Part shown: positions 7,622 through 15,266 of the stretch, piece after piece
Layout: each line of letters opens with the position of its first letter
Numbering within the stretch: the stretch's first letter is position 1
Assembly (NCBI RefSeq): GCF_004217415.1
Contig: NZ_SHLI01000001.1
Span: 992,001 to 1,056,000, forward strand
Length of the DNA: 64,000 bases
DNA from: Spiribacter vilamensis
GTDB lineage: Bacteria; Pseudomonadota; Gammaproteobacteria; Nitrococcales; Nitrococcaceae
Direction: 5' to 3'
Notes under the pieces: generated by a model
What the model was told of the DNA's origin: nothing
Seen by the model: only the letters and a program-made list of their open reading frames with translations
The model's database searches: none
Translations under genes and position numbers: made by a program

Positions 7622-8623
7622 TCATGAGTTGTCCTGCGCCAGCATATTCATGATGAGGTGGATGAGGGTCTCTTTCTGATCGGCAGCGGACTCGGCCACT
7701 AGCAGGGTCAGAGCAGCAAGGCCGGCGTCGTTGACCACGGGCCGTTGGGTCTCATCGAGGAGGCGGCGATTGCGGTGGAGGAAGTCCACGAACAGGAAGG
7801 CGCCGCTGCGCTTGTTGCCGTCGCTGAAGGGGTGGTTCTTGACCACGAAGTAAAGCAGATGCGCGGCCTTCGCCTCGATACTCGGGTAGGCCGGCTGGCC
7901 GAACACGGTCTGGTCCAGGTTGCCGAGGATCGAGGCGAGCCCGTCATCGCGGAGCCGGGCGAACAGCTCGGTCGCCTCCTCGCGCGCCATCAGCTCGGCC
8001 TTGAGGTCGTTCAGGGCGGCCATGGCCTCGTCGGGCGTAGGTAGGTCCCCGCCAGGCTGGCCCCCGGGCTCCTGGAGACAGCCCTCGTCGTAGCGCTGCA
8101 GCCAGAGGAAGGTACGGGTGTAGTGGCTGAGAATCTCCACCAGCCCCTGGCCGCTCCGGGCGTCCAGCGCCGGCGCGGCCGCGGCCTTACGGACGAGCTG
8201 GAGGGCGGCTTCCAGCTCGCGGGCGTTTTCCTCGAAGCGCTGGCGATTGAGGGTATAGCCCTGTACCAAGTGGTCGCGCAGGATCCGGGTTGCCCACTTG
8301 CGGAACTGGATGGCCCGACCCGAGCTTACCCGGTAACCCACTGCGAGGATGACATCCAGTCCGTAATGCCGCAGGCGGCGGCGTACCTCACGCTGCCCTT
8401 CCCGGCGAAGTACCGAGAAATCCTCGGTGGTTGCCTCTTCCGCCATCTCGCCGTCGGCGAAGATGTTCCTCAGGTGCAGGCTAATATTGTCGGTGCTGGT
8501 CTCGAAGACCTCGGCCATCTGCCGCTGGGTCAGCCAGACGGATTCCTCCAGGATCTGAACCCGGACCTCCCCGGTCTCGGCCTCGAAGATGGCGATCTCA
8601 GTCGTCTGGGTCCCCTGCTCCAT
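7622..8623 (-). CDS. RhuM-Fic fusion protein (predicted AMP-transferase)
   Basis: 333 residues. The N-terminal half is a RhuM-type domain: VWLTQRQMAEVFETSTDNISLH (helix-turn-helix, residues 29-50), then RHYGLDVILAVGYRVSS and RAIQFRKWATRIL. The C-terminal half (about 205-330) is a Fic/DOC domain with the complete active-site motif HPFSDGNKR (H264-R272), the signature for transfer of AMP or another phosphonucleotide to a hydroxyl side chain. I see no clear inhibitory [S/T]xxxE[G/N] helix. Proteins of this architecture occur in accessory regions, sometimes as single-gene toxin-like elements. The gene starts 4 bp after the stop of the upstream SEC-C gene, so the two probably form an operon. Confidence 0.88.
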   Translation of the reverse strand: MEQGTQTTEIAIFEAETGEVRVQILEESVWLTQRQMAEVFETSTDNISLHLRNIFADGEMAEEATTEDFSVLRREGQREVRRRLRHYGLDVILAVGYRVSSGRAIQFRKWATRILRDHLVQGYTLNRQRFEENARELEAALQLVRKAAAAPALDARSGQGLVEILSHYTRTFLWLQRYDEGCLQEPGGQPGGDLPTPDEAMAALNDLKAELMAREEATELFARLRDDGLASILGNLDQTVFGQPAYPSIEAKAAHLLYFVVKNHPFSDGNKRSGAFLFVDFLHRNRRLLDETQRPVVNDAGLAALTLLVAESAADQKETLIHLIMNMLAQDNS

Positions 8624-8627
8624 GCCT

Positions 8628-9500
8628 TCAGTACTCGCCCCTAAAGTCGATGAGCCTGCTCAGCAGCGGCGTCGCCTGCACATTGATCGCCTGCGGGTCT
8701 GTCAAAAAGCCACCGCCCTCGCGGCGGACCATGGCAATGCCGGTGAAATCGGCAAAGCGCTCGAGGCAGCGCACGGTGTAGAGCAAACGCCAGGTCTCCT
8801 CCAGCGAACGGTACAAGGATTCCCCTTCCAGTTCGATGTCGACTGCAGGGAACGCCTGGCGAAAGGCGTCCGCGTACAACGTAGCGGGTTGCTGCCGGTG
8901 CCCGTCGAGATGAAGCAGATAGGCGGTGAACCCCCAGCCCTGCTGGATAAACGGCATTTCCGCAAAGCCGTCCTGGTACGCCCAGTTGAACTCGGTGGCG
9001 TAGGTCCGGAAAAGCCGGGAATACAGCTCCCGCTGCCCCGTGGAGGCCAGCATGGCCCGCGCCGGGCGGGAGAGGATGAACCGGCCGCGATACTTGCGCA
9101 CGAACCCGGCCAGTTCGGCGACCACACGGGTGGCGTGGAGCTCGGGCGCGTCATGCTCTCCGTTGATACCGCCAATGCGGGTGTAATCGGCGTAGCCGCT
9201 CTCACCGAGAAAGGACTGCATGATCTCGCGACAGGCATTGCGCGGGAAGTTGCCCTTGGCGGTGGGTTTGAGCCCTTTGTCGCCGATGGCCTCGGCGAGC
9301 AAGCCGAACAGGTGCGCCAGCGGGGTATCGGGCTCGCTTTCAAGCACGGTGCTGACCTGCAGCACGTCCGGTGAGTCCAGCGGGAAGTGCAGTAGCCGGT
9401 ACATCTGGTCAGGGGATAAGCCGCGGAAATCATCGACGGGACGACGGTTTCGTTCGCCGCAGCTGCAGGGATCATTCCGGCCGATCTTGTCTACGGGCAT
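8628..9500 (-). CDS. SEC-C-like motif protein of unknown function
   Basis: 290 residues from the ATG at 9500 (MPVDKIGRNDPCSCG). The N-terminal motif GRNDPCSCG is the first half of a SEC-C zinc-binding motif, but the second metal-ligand pair (CH or CC), normally 8 residues later, is missing: the sequence continues ERNRRPVDDFRG. Zinc binding is therefore doubtful. The remaining 270 residues are a soluble mixed alpha/beta region (KYRGRFILSRPARAML, then ETWRLLYTVRCLERFADFTG) that I do not recognise. It lies 4 bp upstream of the RhuM-Fic gene on the same strand and may be its partner. Confidence 0.7.
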   Translation of the reverse strand: MPVDKIGRNDPCSCGERNRRPVDDFRGLSPDQMYRLLHFPLDSPDVLQVSTVLESEPDTPLAHLFGLLAEAIGDKGLKPTAKGNFPRNACREIMQSFLGESGYADYTRIGGINGEHDAPELHATRVVAELAGFVRKYRGRFILSRPARAMLASTGQRELYSRLFRTYATEFNWAYQDGFAEMPFIQQGWGFTAYLLHLDGHRQQPATLYADAFRQAFPAVDIELEGESLYRSLEETWRLLYTVRCLERFADFTGIAMVRREGGGFLTDPQAINVQATPLLSRLIDFRGEY

Positions 9501-9618
9501 CGGTGCCTTTCCGAGGTGGGCGAGTGCATGACTCTGTAGCCTAATCGGAACGTAAGATAATGTCGTATCCGTTGCCAGATCCATCCACAAACCTGGCCGA
9601 TGGCCACGCTTCAAGCCC

Positions 9619-9926
9619 TTGCCCATGCCCATGCCCCATCACCCCCTGCTCATCATCGACTTCGAAGCGACCTGTGACAGCCGTGCTCGCTTGCCCGCCG
9701 CCGACATGAAGATCATCGAGATTGGGGCCGTGCTGCTGGACGGTGACGACCAGTTGGCGGGGCAGTTCCAGTGCTTCGTGAAGCCTGTCCTCAACCCCCT
9801 GCTGACGCCCTCGCCCACGTGGAGTTGGCTTTCGAGGGGACGCTGCATCGCGGCCTCGATGATGCCCTGAATGTCGCCCGCCTGGTGCAAAACGACGAGG
9901 CATTGAAGGCGATACTGCACGGTTAG
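9619..9926 (+). pseudogene. internally deleted, frameshifted DEDDh 3'-5' exonuclease gene (KapD/ERI1-like)
   Basis: The 5' part (starts at 9619, 9625 or 9631) encodes LLIIDFEATCD and KIIEIGAVLLD, the first exonuclease motif with the DxE catalytic pair. After VKPVLNPLLT the frame changes: the natural C-terminus HRGLDDALNVARL, carrying the catalytic His and Asp of ExoIII, continues in another frame through to the TAG at 9924-9926. The product is about 100 codons in total against about 180 in intact relatives, so roughly 80 codons of the middle, including Exo II, have been lost with a frame change. The reading frame as it stands stops at 9870 and should not be functional. Confidence 0.8.
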
Positions 9927-10048
9927 TCGAGCTCGAGGACGTCCGCGCACCTTTATCAGGGAGCGCGGTTCGGATTCATAAACATGTTGCGTTGCAACAT
10001 GAAGAAAAACCTCTCATGCCCAAACAATTAACCGATCAGGAAGACATC

Positions 10049-10444
10049 ATGAATAACGAACTCTTTAACCAGTACACCAAGCAGATCGAGACCCTTTTCA
10101 TGGCCCCGGCCCGCGCCTACGCGACCCTGGCCGCCACCCATACCCAGAAGCTGATGGACGCGCAGATGGACGCCGTGCGCACCTACAGCGAAATCGGCGT
10201 GCAGCAGGCCCGCGCGGCGATGGAGATCAAGGATGCCGACGCGCTGCAGCAGTACGCGGCCGATCAGCAGTCGGTGGCCAAGGATCTGGGCGAGCGGGTC
10301 AAGGCCGACGGTGAGAAGGTGGTTGCCCTGAACCAGAACTTCGCCAACGAGGCCCGCAAGCTCGTTGAGTCGAGCGCTCAGAGCGCCTCGGAAACGACCA
10401 AGGAGACGGTCGAAGCCACCAAGAAGGCCGCCAAGGCCGGTTAA
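10049..10444 (+). CDS. phasin family protein
   Basis: 131 residues from the ATG at 10049, which has AGGAAG 7 bases upstream. The first 100 residues match the phasin pattern (FNQYTKQIETLFMAPARAYATLA, then YSEIGVQQARAAMEIKDADALQQY), an amphipathic all-helical protein that coats polyhydroxyalkanoate granules. The C-terminus is a Lys/Ala-rich tail (TKETVEATKKAAKAG). No PHA synthase is in the window, so a link to granules is from the family only; some phasins act as general chaperones. A strong terminator follows directly. Confidence 0.9.
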   Translation: MNNELFNQYTKQIETLFMAPARAYATLAATHTQKLMDAQMDAVRTYSEIGVQQARAAMEIKDADALQQYAADQQSVAKDLGERVKADGEKVVALNQNFANEARKLVESSAQSASETTKETVEATKKAAKAG

Positions 10445-10478
10445 ACCGCACCACCGGACGCCTGTCCGGGGCATTGAA

Positions 10479-10509
10479 ACCGCTGGTCGCCGACCGGCGG
10501 TTTTTTTTG
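10479..10509 (+). terminator. rho-independent terminator of the phasin gene
   Basis: The stem CCGC-TGGTC / GACC-GCGG with a short loop is followed by eight T residues at 10501-10508. It starts 35 bases after the phasin stop codon. A second hairpin (CCGGAC, loop, GTCCGG) lies at 10455-10470 just before it. Confidence 0.85.
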
Positions 10510-10592
10510 TTTAAAACCACCGGCGTCAGCTGCCCTTGACGGGATTGTCATCACCCGGTCACCGTCACGAATCATTCTCATCAGGAGTCGGC

Positions 10593-11042
10593 ATGGCCTC
10601 GGCCGCCAATCCATGCACCGGTGTATGCAAGTTCCGGGATCAGGTTTGCCTGTCCTGTGGTCGTCTGCGTAGCGAGAAAAAGCGCTGGAAAAAACTCGGC
10701 CAGTCCGAGCGCCGTGAAGTGATCCGGCAATCGGCGGTCCGCCTCGAGGCACTCGGCGATCAGGTCATCCCGAGCAAGAAGGCCCGACGCAAACACAAGA
10801 AGGCTGTGGCCCGGGCACCGAGCCATCCGCCCGGCACGCCGGTGCGGGTGCAGCCGGATCAGCTCAACCTCGGCGCGCCCGACCCCCGACCCGATGCACC
10901 GCTGCCCATCGTCAACGCCGAGGCCGCGAGGGAGGCCCGCCAGCGCTGGAAAAAGGCACGCAAGCTCGCGCAAAAGGCGAAGAAGAACGCGCAGAAGGCC
11001 CGCGAGGCGGACGCCGCCGCGCGAGGGTTACCCCCCGGGTAA
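10593..11042 (+). CDS. DUF1289 family protein
   Basis: 149 residues from the ATG at 10593, preceded by AGGAG. The N-terminus has the four-cysteine DUF1289 signature NPCTGVC and VCLSCGR (residues about 6-27), followed by SEKKRWKKL with the conserved Trp. The family is small and probably metal binding, with no firm function. Residues 60-149 are a long extension that is extremely Lys/Arg/Ala rich (ARRKHKKAVARAP, then KARKLAQKAKKNAQKAREA), suggesting nucleic-acid or polyanion contact. Most relatives are only 60-80 residues, so this tail is unusual. Confidence 0.85.
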   Translation: MASAANPCTGVCKFRDQVCLSCGRLRSEKKRWKKLGQSERREVIRQSAVRLEALGDQVIPSKKARRKHKKAVARAPSHPPGTPVRVQPDQLNLGAPDPRPDAPLPIVNAEAAREARQRWKKARKLAQKAKKNAQKAREADAAARGLPPG

Positions 11043-11130
11043 TCGCCCCGCCGACTCCGAATACTCCGACGGGATCAGTGCGGTGGATTGCTAGGTGCTG
11101 CGCGCCGAGCGCTTCTGAGCCCGGACGCCC

Positions 11131-12171
11131 TCAGCCGCCCTGGATCCGACAGACTCTCTGCCGGGCGGCGGCCGGCTCGAGCCCCTCGCCGGAGGGCAGG
11201 ACACCGTCGGGATCCGCGAGGAAATGGCGGATATCCGCGAGCACGGTATCGGCACCGCTATAGCGGGTGAGCATGTGATAGCCGTCGGGGTAGATGGCGG
11301 CTCGCCACGGGGCGGCCGTGGGCAGCGCCGAGAGCAGATCGCAGACCGCTACTGGCGGGATGACCTCGTCTGCCGTGCCGTACTGGATCAGCGTCGGTGG
11401 CCCCTTGAAGCGGGGCGCGCGACGCAGCGCGCGGTCCATCAGGTCGCTGACGCCCGCGATTGATTCGACCGTCGGGGCGCCGATCCAGAGCGGATCGGCC
11501 TCGAGGGCGCGCAGCACGTCGGGATCATCACTCGGCTCGATACCGATCCAGTCGTTGCTCAGCGTCAGTCCCGGCATGAAGCGGGCCGCGGTCCACAGCG
11601 CGAGGCGCTGATAGGCCGGCACGGCCGAATGCCCCCAGAACGCCGGCCCGACGAGAATCGCTGCCGCGGGATCCAGCGACGGCTGACCATCCATCGCCAG
11701 TGTCGCGACAGCGGCACCCATGCTCAGCCCTATCACGGCGATGGATGTATCGGGGTAGCGGCGCTGGAGCACACCCAATGCCCAGCGCGCGTCGCTGACC
11801 AGTGTGCCCGTCCCCGGCCAATCCCCACGCAACGCCGTCGCCCCGAATCCCCGCTGGTCGTAGGCGTACACGGCAATGCCGTCTGGCACCAGGGCGGCCG
11901 CGGTGGCTACAAGGGCACCGGCATGATCATTGAACCCATGCAGTCCGAGCACCACCACTTCGGGCGATTGCCCGGCCTCTGGCGCCGGCCCCCAGCGCCG
12001 CAGCGGCAGCGATGTCCCATCCGGCGTGACCAGACGGTGCGGCGTCGCATGATGGACGCTGGGCGTATCCGCTGGCGGTTCGGCGACCTGCCGCAGGGCG
12101 TTGGGCGCCAACTGCAAACCGGGCTCGGAAGCCATTCCCGCCGCGGCGAGCGCAAGACCCAGAACCACCAC
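11131..12171 (-). CDS. alpha/beta hydrolase, monoacylglycerol-lipase-like (S33), probably exported
   Basis: About 346 residues. An oxyanion-region HG (VLGLHGFNDHAG), the nucleophile elbow GLSMGA, an acidic residue in YGTADEVIPP and a terminal His in YPDGYHML form a serine-hydrolase triad, and the layout is that of hydrolase-4/lysophospholipase proteins. The N-terminus VVLGLALAAAGMASEPG is a signal-like hydrophobic stretch. The only standard in-frame start is the GTG at 12171, which lacks a positive n-region; a non-standard ATT or CTG start 21-27 bases upstream would add SGLGRAL and make a better signal. The start is therefore uncertain. It follows the lipoprotein hydrolase gene on the same strand and is likely in one operon. 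Confidence 0.8.
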   Translation of the reverse strand: MVVLGLALAAAGMASEPGLQLAPNALRQVAEPPADTPSVHHATPHRLVTPDGTSLPLRRWGPAPEAGQSPEVVVLGLHGFNDHAGALVATAAALVPDGIAVYAYDQRGFGATALRGDWPGTGTLVSDARWALGVLQRRYPDTSIAVIGLSMGAAVATLAMDGQPSLDPAAAILVGPAFWGHSAVPAYQRLALWTAARFMPGLTLSNDWIGIEPSDDPDVLRALEADPLWIGAPTVESIAGVSDLMDRALRRAPRFKGPPTLIQYGTADEVIPPVAVCDLLSALPTAAPWRAAIYPDGYHMLTRYSGADTVLADIRHFLADPDGVLPSGEGLEPAAARQRVCRIQGG

Positions 12172-12230
12172 CAGCGCACGCCCCAGCCCGCTCAGAATGA
12201 CAGCATCCCCCGGAAATCCGATACCGGCAA

Positions 12231-13202
12231 TTATTGCGCCTCACCCAGCCCGGCCCGCTCGGCGGTACGACGGATCGTGTCCGCCACCAATTCCGGCGCA
12301 GCGTGGTGAGGAACATGGCCCATCCCCTCGACACGGGTCAGGTTGACGCTCTCGACTTCCTCCTCGAGACGCGCCGAGTGGTATTGCAGGCCGACCGTGG
12401 TATCCGCCTCGCCATGCACGATCTCGATGGGCAGGGTCAGCGCCGGGTAGCCGGGGTACATGGCCTCGAGATAGCCCTTGAGACTGTCCACCTGTCGCGC
12501 GTTGATCCGTAACTGGCTGGTCTGAAGCGTTAGATCAACGCCCAGATGATCGACATACCCCTCGGGCACCGGATCGGGCTCGAACACCCCGGTGATCGAG
12601 CGCTCGAGCAGGGCGCGGGGTGCGAGATTGGCGACCAGGGGCAACACCAGGCGCTGTCCGAGGAAAGAGGCGGAGAACCGATACCAGAGACCAAGCTCTC
12701 CGGGCCAGGGGTGCGATGCCGGGGCGAGGAGTGTCAGCCCTGCGACCCCATCGCCCGCCTCCAGCGCCCAGGCCAGTGCGACGGCACCGCCATAGGAATG
12801 GCCCAGCACGATCGGATCCTCGACGCCGAGTTGCCGGGCCCCGCGGCGCAGGATATCGGCCTGCGCCGATGGGCTGAGCGGACCACCGAAACGGTCCGAA
12901 TACCCGAAACCGGGACGATCAAAGGCGATGACCCGGAAGTCGTCGGCCATGCGCCCGATCAGATCAAAGCTGAAGTCCCGCACATTGCTGTTGGCGCCAT
13001 GAATCATCACGAGATCCGGCCCCTCGCCCTCCACGATGACGTGGAGCTGGCCCTGCGGCAGGGTCACGAATTGGCCCTCCGGGCCGTTATCGGCAGACGC
13101 CATGCGATCCTCCCGTCCCGCTGCACAGGCAGTGATCACGCTCGCCGCGAGGAGCGCGGTGGCGAGTCGAGCGATCCATTTCAGCCTAATCCGGCTCATC
13201 AC
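12231..13202 (-). CDS. alpha/beta hydrolase lipoprotein
   Basis: 323 residues. The N-terminus is a lipoprotein signal with lipobox ITAC (LLAASVITACAAG), so the mature protein starts at Cys26 and is membrane anchored in the periplasm. The hydrolase core shows the HGANSN oxyanion loop, FDRPGFGYSD, the nucleophile elbow GHSYGG, an acidic residue in VHGEADTTV and the catalytic His in GMGHVPHH. The substrate is unknown. The 5' end of the gene overlaps the 3' end of the truncated nucleotidyltransferase relic by 17 bp. Confidence 0.88.
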   Translation of the reverse strand: MMSRIRLKWIARLATALLAASVITACAAGREDRMASADNGPEGQFVTLPQGQLHVIVEGEGPDLVMIHGANSNVRDFSFDLIGRMADDFRVIAFDRPGFGYSDRFGGPLSPSAQADILRRGARQLGVEDPIVLGHSYGGAVALAWALEAGDGVAGLTLLAPASHPWPGELGLWYRFSASFLGQRLVLPLVANLAPRALLERSITGVFEPDPVPEGYVDHLGVDLTLQTSQLRINARQVDSLKGYLEAMYPGYPALTLPIEIVHGEADTTVGLQYHSARLEEEVESVNLTRVEGMGHVPHHAAPELVADTIRRTAERAGLGEAQ

Positions 13203-13344
13203 TTACAAGTAGGTCTAGATCGCTGCTGGCCTTGCCTTCGTCCCGCGCACAAGACCCGAACAGCGCGAGGTCAGTCACGCCGAATTCGCGTGCAAGGTAG
13301 GGCTTGTACGCACGGAGCTGAGAAAGGATGTACGTATGCTTCAT
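13186..13344 (-). pseudogene. truncated MNT-type nucleotidyltransferase (MntA-like antitoxin) relic
   Basis: The ATG at 13344 opens 52 codons: MKHTYILSQLRAYKPYLAR, then LALFGSCARDEGKASSDLDLLV and a stop at 13186-13188. The GSxARxExxxxSDxDLLV block is the polymerase-beta catalytic motif of minimal nucleotidyltransferases, which adenylylate their HEPN partner toxins. Complete members have about 95-110 residues; here the gene ends immediately after the motif, and no HEPN gene follows. The end runs 17 bp into the lipoprotein hydrolase gene. I call it a relic, although the catalytic motif itself is intact. Confidence 0.75.
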
Positions 13345-13372
13345 CGGTGACTGATCCTGTGTTGCCGGTTGC

Positions 13373-13399
13373 CTACCAGCAAGTTAAAGCCACTTTCCA
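13373..13399 (-). pseudogene. possible stub of a YoeB/Txe-type toxin gene
   Basis: Two bases after the antitoxin stop codon the sequence reads WKVALTCW then a stop. Toxins paired with this antitoxin type commonly begin (M)xWKxVYTKQAQKDA directly behind the antitoxin. Only six matching codons remain, so this is suggestive, not proven. Confidence 0.3.
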
Positions 13400-13401
13400 G
13401 A

Positions 13402-13644
13402 TTACCAGTCCAGCGTCTCATCGCATTCATCCACGCGAGTATCCATTCCTTCCCGGATAGACTCCCGCATGCCGGGTATCGAAACCAGGTAAAGCGTTTG
13501 CTGAATGGCCGACCAGTCGTCCTCTGATACCAGGACCGCCTTGTTTCGCTTTCCTGCGATGAGGATTGGCTGATGAGATTCTACGACCTCATCAATGAGC
13601 CGATACAGGTTGCTACGCGCCTCGGTAGCTGTCATGGCGATCAT
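13402..13644 (-). CDS. YefM/Phd-family antitoxin, without an intact toxin partner
   Basis: 80 residues. MTATEARSNLYRLIDEVVESHQPILIAGKR is the Phd/YefM DNA-binding N-terminus, followed by NKAVLVSEDDWSAIQQTLYL and a toxin-neutralising acidic tail that ends ECDETLDW, the typical end of Txe/YoeB-linked antitoxins. The gene normally precedes a toxin gene, but the bases behind it hold only a six-codon toxin-like stub. It may persist as a solitary antitoxin that protects against related toxins. The start may be Met1 or Met4. Confidence 0.85.
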   Translation of the reverse strand: MIAMTATEARSNLYRLIDEVVESHQPILIAGKRNKAVLVSEDDWSAIQQTLYLVSIPGMRESIREGMDTRVDECDETLDW

Positions 13645-13742
13645 GCTTGAGCCTTTTGCCTAGTTGTCTTGCCGAAGAAGGTACGACGCAGGGTACGGGC
13701 ACACAAACGATCGCTCGGTATGACAATGAATCGAGATCCACA

Positions 13743-14540
13743 TCATCCCGCGCGCCTGCCGGATCCGTCACTCCCGATCCCCATTGACCGCCCGATATCG
13801 AACCTGAAGTGGCTCCAGTAGTTACCCTTGGCATCATACTCAATGATTCGCCACTCACCCGGCTGATTCCAGTAGATAACGAACGACTGCAGCATCGGCG
13901 CGTGGGGCCCAAGCAGTTTCCCGAGCTGTTTACCTGATCGCACGTCGCCCGCCGAGGGTGCGGTGTCGCCGTTGTGGACGGGATGGTTGTGATACTGGCG
14001 GATCTCGTCGCAGCCAAGCCGGACGATGTGATCACGCCACTTCGCCGGGTCATCCGCGGGGCGGCATCGGTACAGAGAACCGATCGAGGCGGTGACACGA
14101 ACAACAACGCCGGATCGCATGAACGCGGTGACGAACACCTCGCGGCGCTCGCGGTACATGCCGACGGCCAGTGCCTCCTCCAGGCTCGTGACGCCTCGCC
14201 CGGCAAGCCCGTAGGCCTTCTTGAACGATTCGCCCTTGCGCCGCATACGGAAGGCGTCGAAGCGCGCTGCCAGCGCCTGTTCGAGTCTCGCGAGTTCAGT
14301 GCGAACCACCGAGGATCGCTGGCATGCGGCGCGATACCGCCGCGACACGACCAGGAACACCCCATGAGCGATCACCAGAGCGAAGGGCAGCGCCAGTGCA
14401 ACATAGAGCAGCCGGTCCGAAGCGCTATCCGCCAGCCCGTATGCTGCAGCCACCATCAATGCCGTGGGCCCGGCCAGCACAAAGGCTTGCTGCCTGCGCA
14501 GATTCAAGCCCTCGGCGCGGAGGCGTTCGTACTGGGACAA
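13743..14540 (-). CDS. membrane-anchored JAB/JAMM-motif protein
   Basis: 265 residues, TTG start at 14540 with AGGATCC upstream. Two membrane helices lie at about 18-37 and 44-66, followed by a basic helical linker. The C-terminal domain contains HNHPVHNGDTAPSAGD: H184-x-H186-P with S196 and D199, which fits the JAMM zinc-protease pattern HxHP-x(7-8)-SxxD seen in RadC, Cap3 and other MPN proteins. The upstream catalytic Glu is probably E133 or nearby, but I cannot fix it. It could be a membrane isopeptidase, or a RadC-like domain of unknown action. It has no obvious conjugation or CBASS partner nearby. Confidence 0.7.
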   Translation of the reverse strand: MSQYERLRAEGLNLRRQQAFVLAGPTALMVAAAYGLADSASDRLLYVALALPFALVIAHGVFLVVSRRYRAACQRSSVVRTELARLEQALAARFDAFRMRRKGESFKKAYGLAGRGVTSLEEALAVGMYRERREVFVTAFMRSGVVVRVTASIGSLYRCRPADDPAKWRDHIVRLGCDEIRQYHNHPVHNGDTAPSAGDVRSGKQLGKLLGPHAPMLQSFVIYWNQPGEWRIIEYDAKGNYWSHFRFDIGRSMGIGSDGSGRRAG

Positions 14541-14571
14541 TCAAGGATCCTATTCAGTCAGGTCGCAATAC

Positions 14572-15225
14572 CTAACCATCCAGACGCACGAAAAACCCTG
14601 CACCGGTGCTATCGAACGCCCCGCCCTTCTGAATCAGCCGTACACGATCCTCCAACGGCGCGTCGTAGAGCAGATAACTGCGGCCATTCACCTCCGCCGC
14701 CGGCGCCAGAACGCTGCTCGAGCGTCCATCCAGCCGGAATTTGGTCGGGTGATAGGCATCCGGGCTGAGCATGAAGTTGATCGCCGACATCTCCCCTTCC
14801 ATGCGTGCGAAATCATCGCCCGTCTCGAATGAAACCCGGTGATAGCCCGGCAATGACGCCGACTCGGTCACCGACAGGTAGTAGGCATGATCGGCTCGAT
14901 CGACGCCAAGCACCGGCAGCTCCCCCTCAACCGTTACCTCGAAGCCCAGATCGGTCCTTTCCAGCTCGAAATCGTCGACGCTCATATATTGCGTGAGGAT
15001 ATCCTCAACGGCACCCACCTGGGCGCGCTGTTCGTCGTCGAGCTCGCCGATATTCGAGAAAACCGCCTCGAACTCGGCCGTGACTTCCTCGCCGGCTGCG
15101 ACCGCCTTGAGCTGTTCGATGGCGAGATCGATTTCCACCTCGTCCGCTTTGCAACCGGCCAGCAGCACGGCAACCATGCCCATGGTCGCGATACGGCCCA
15201 GTTTCCACTTGCGTAATCCCTGCAT
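14572..15225 (-). CDS. 217-residue lipoprotein (paralogue of 28777-29430)
   Basis: The ATG at 15225 has AGAAGGAAACAGG upstream. A lipoprotein signal with lipobox LLAGC (MVAVLLAGCKADEVEI) puts the mature N-terminus at Cys. The rest is soluble and mixed alpha/beta, ending GAGFFVRLDG. It is the same length as, and clearly homologous throughout to, the lipoprotein at 28777-29430 (GCKADE, then SINF, HPT, GRSS, APAA, LLYD, GGAF, GFFVR in register). Family function is unknown. It is divergent from, and 42 bp away from, no promoter-sharing partner; the coiled-coil membrane protein gene ends 42 bp upstream on the same strand. Confidence 0.82.
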   Translation of the reverse strand: MQGLRKWKLGRIATMGMVAVLLAGCKADEVEIDLAIEQLKAVAAGEEVTAEFEAVFSNIGELDDEQRAQVGAVEDILTQYMSVDDFELERTDLGFEVTVEGELPVLGVDRADHAYYLSVTESASLPGYHRVSFETGDDFARMEGEMSAINFMLSPDAYHPTKFRLDGRSSSVLAPAAEVNGRSYLLYDAPLEDRVRLIQKGGAFDSTGAGFFVRLDG

Positions 15226-15266
15226 GATCCTGTTTCCTTCTACTGCCAGTAAGCCTTCTATCCAAC

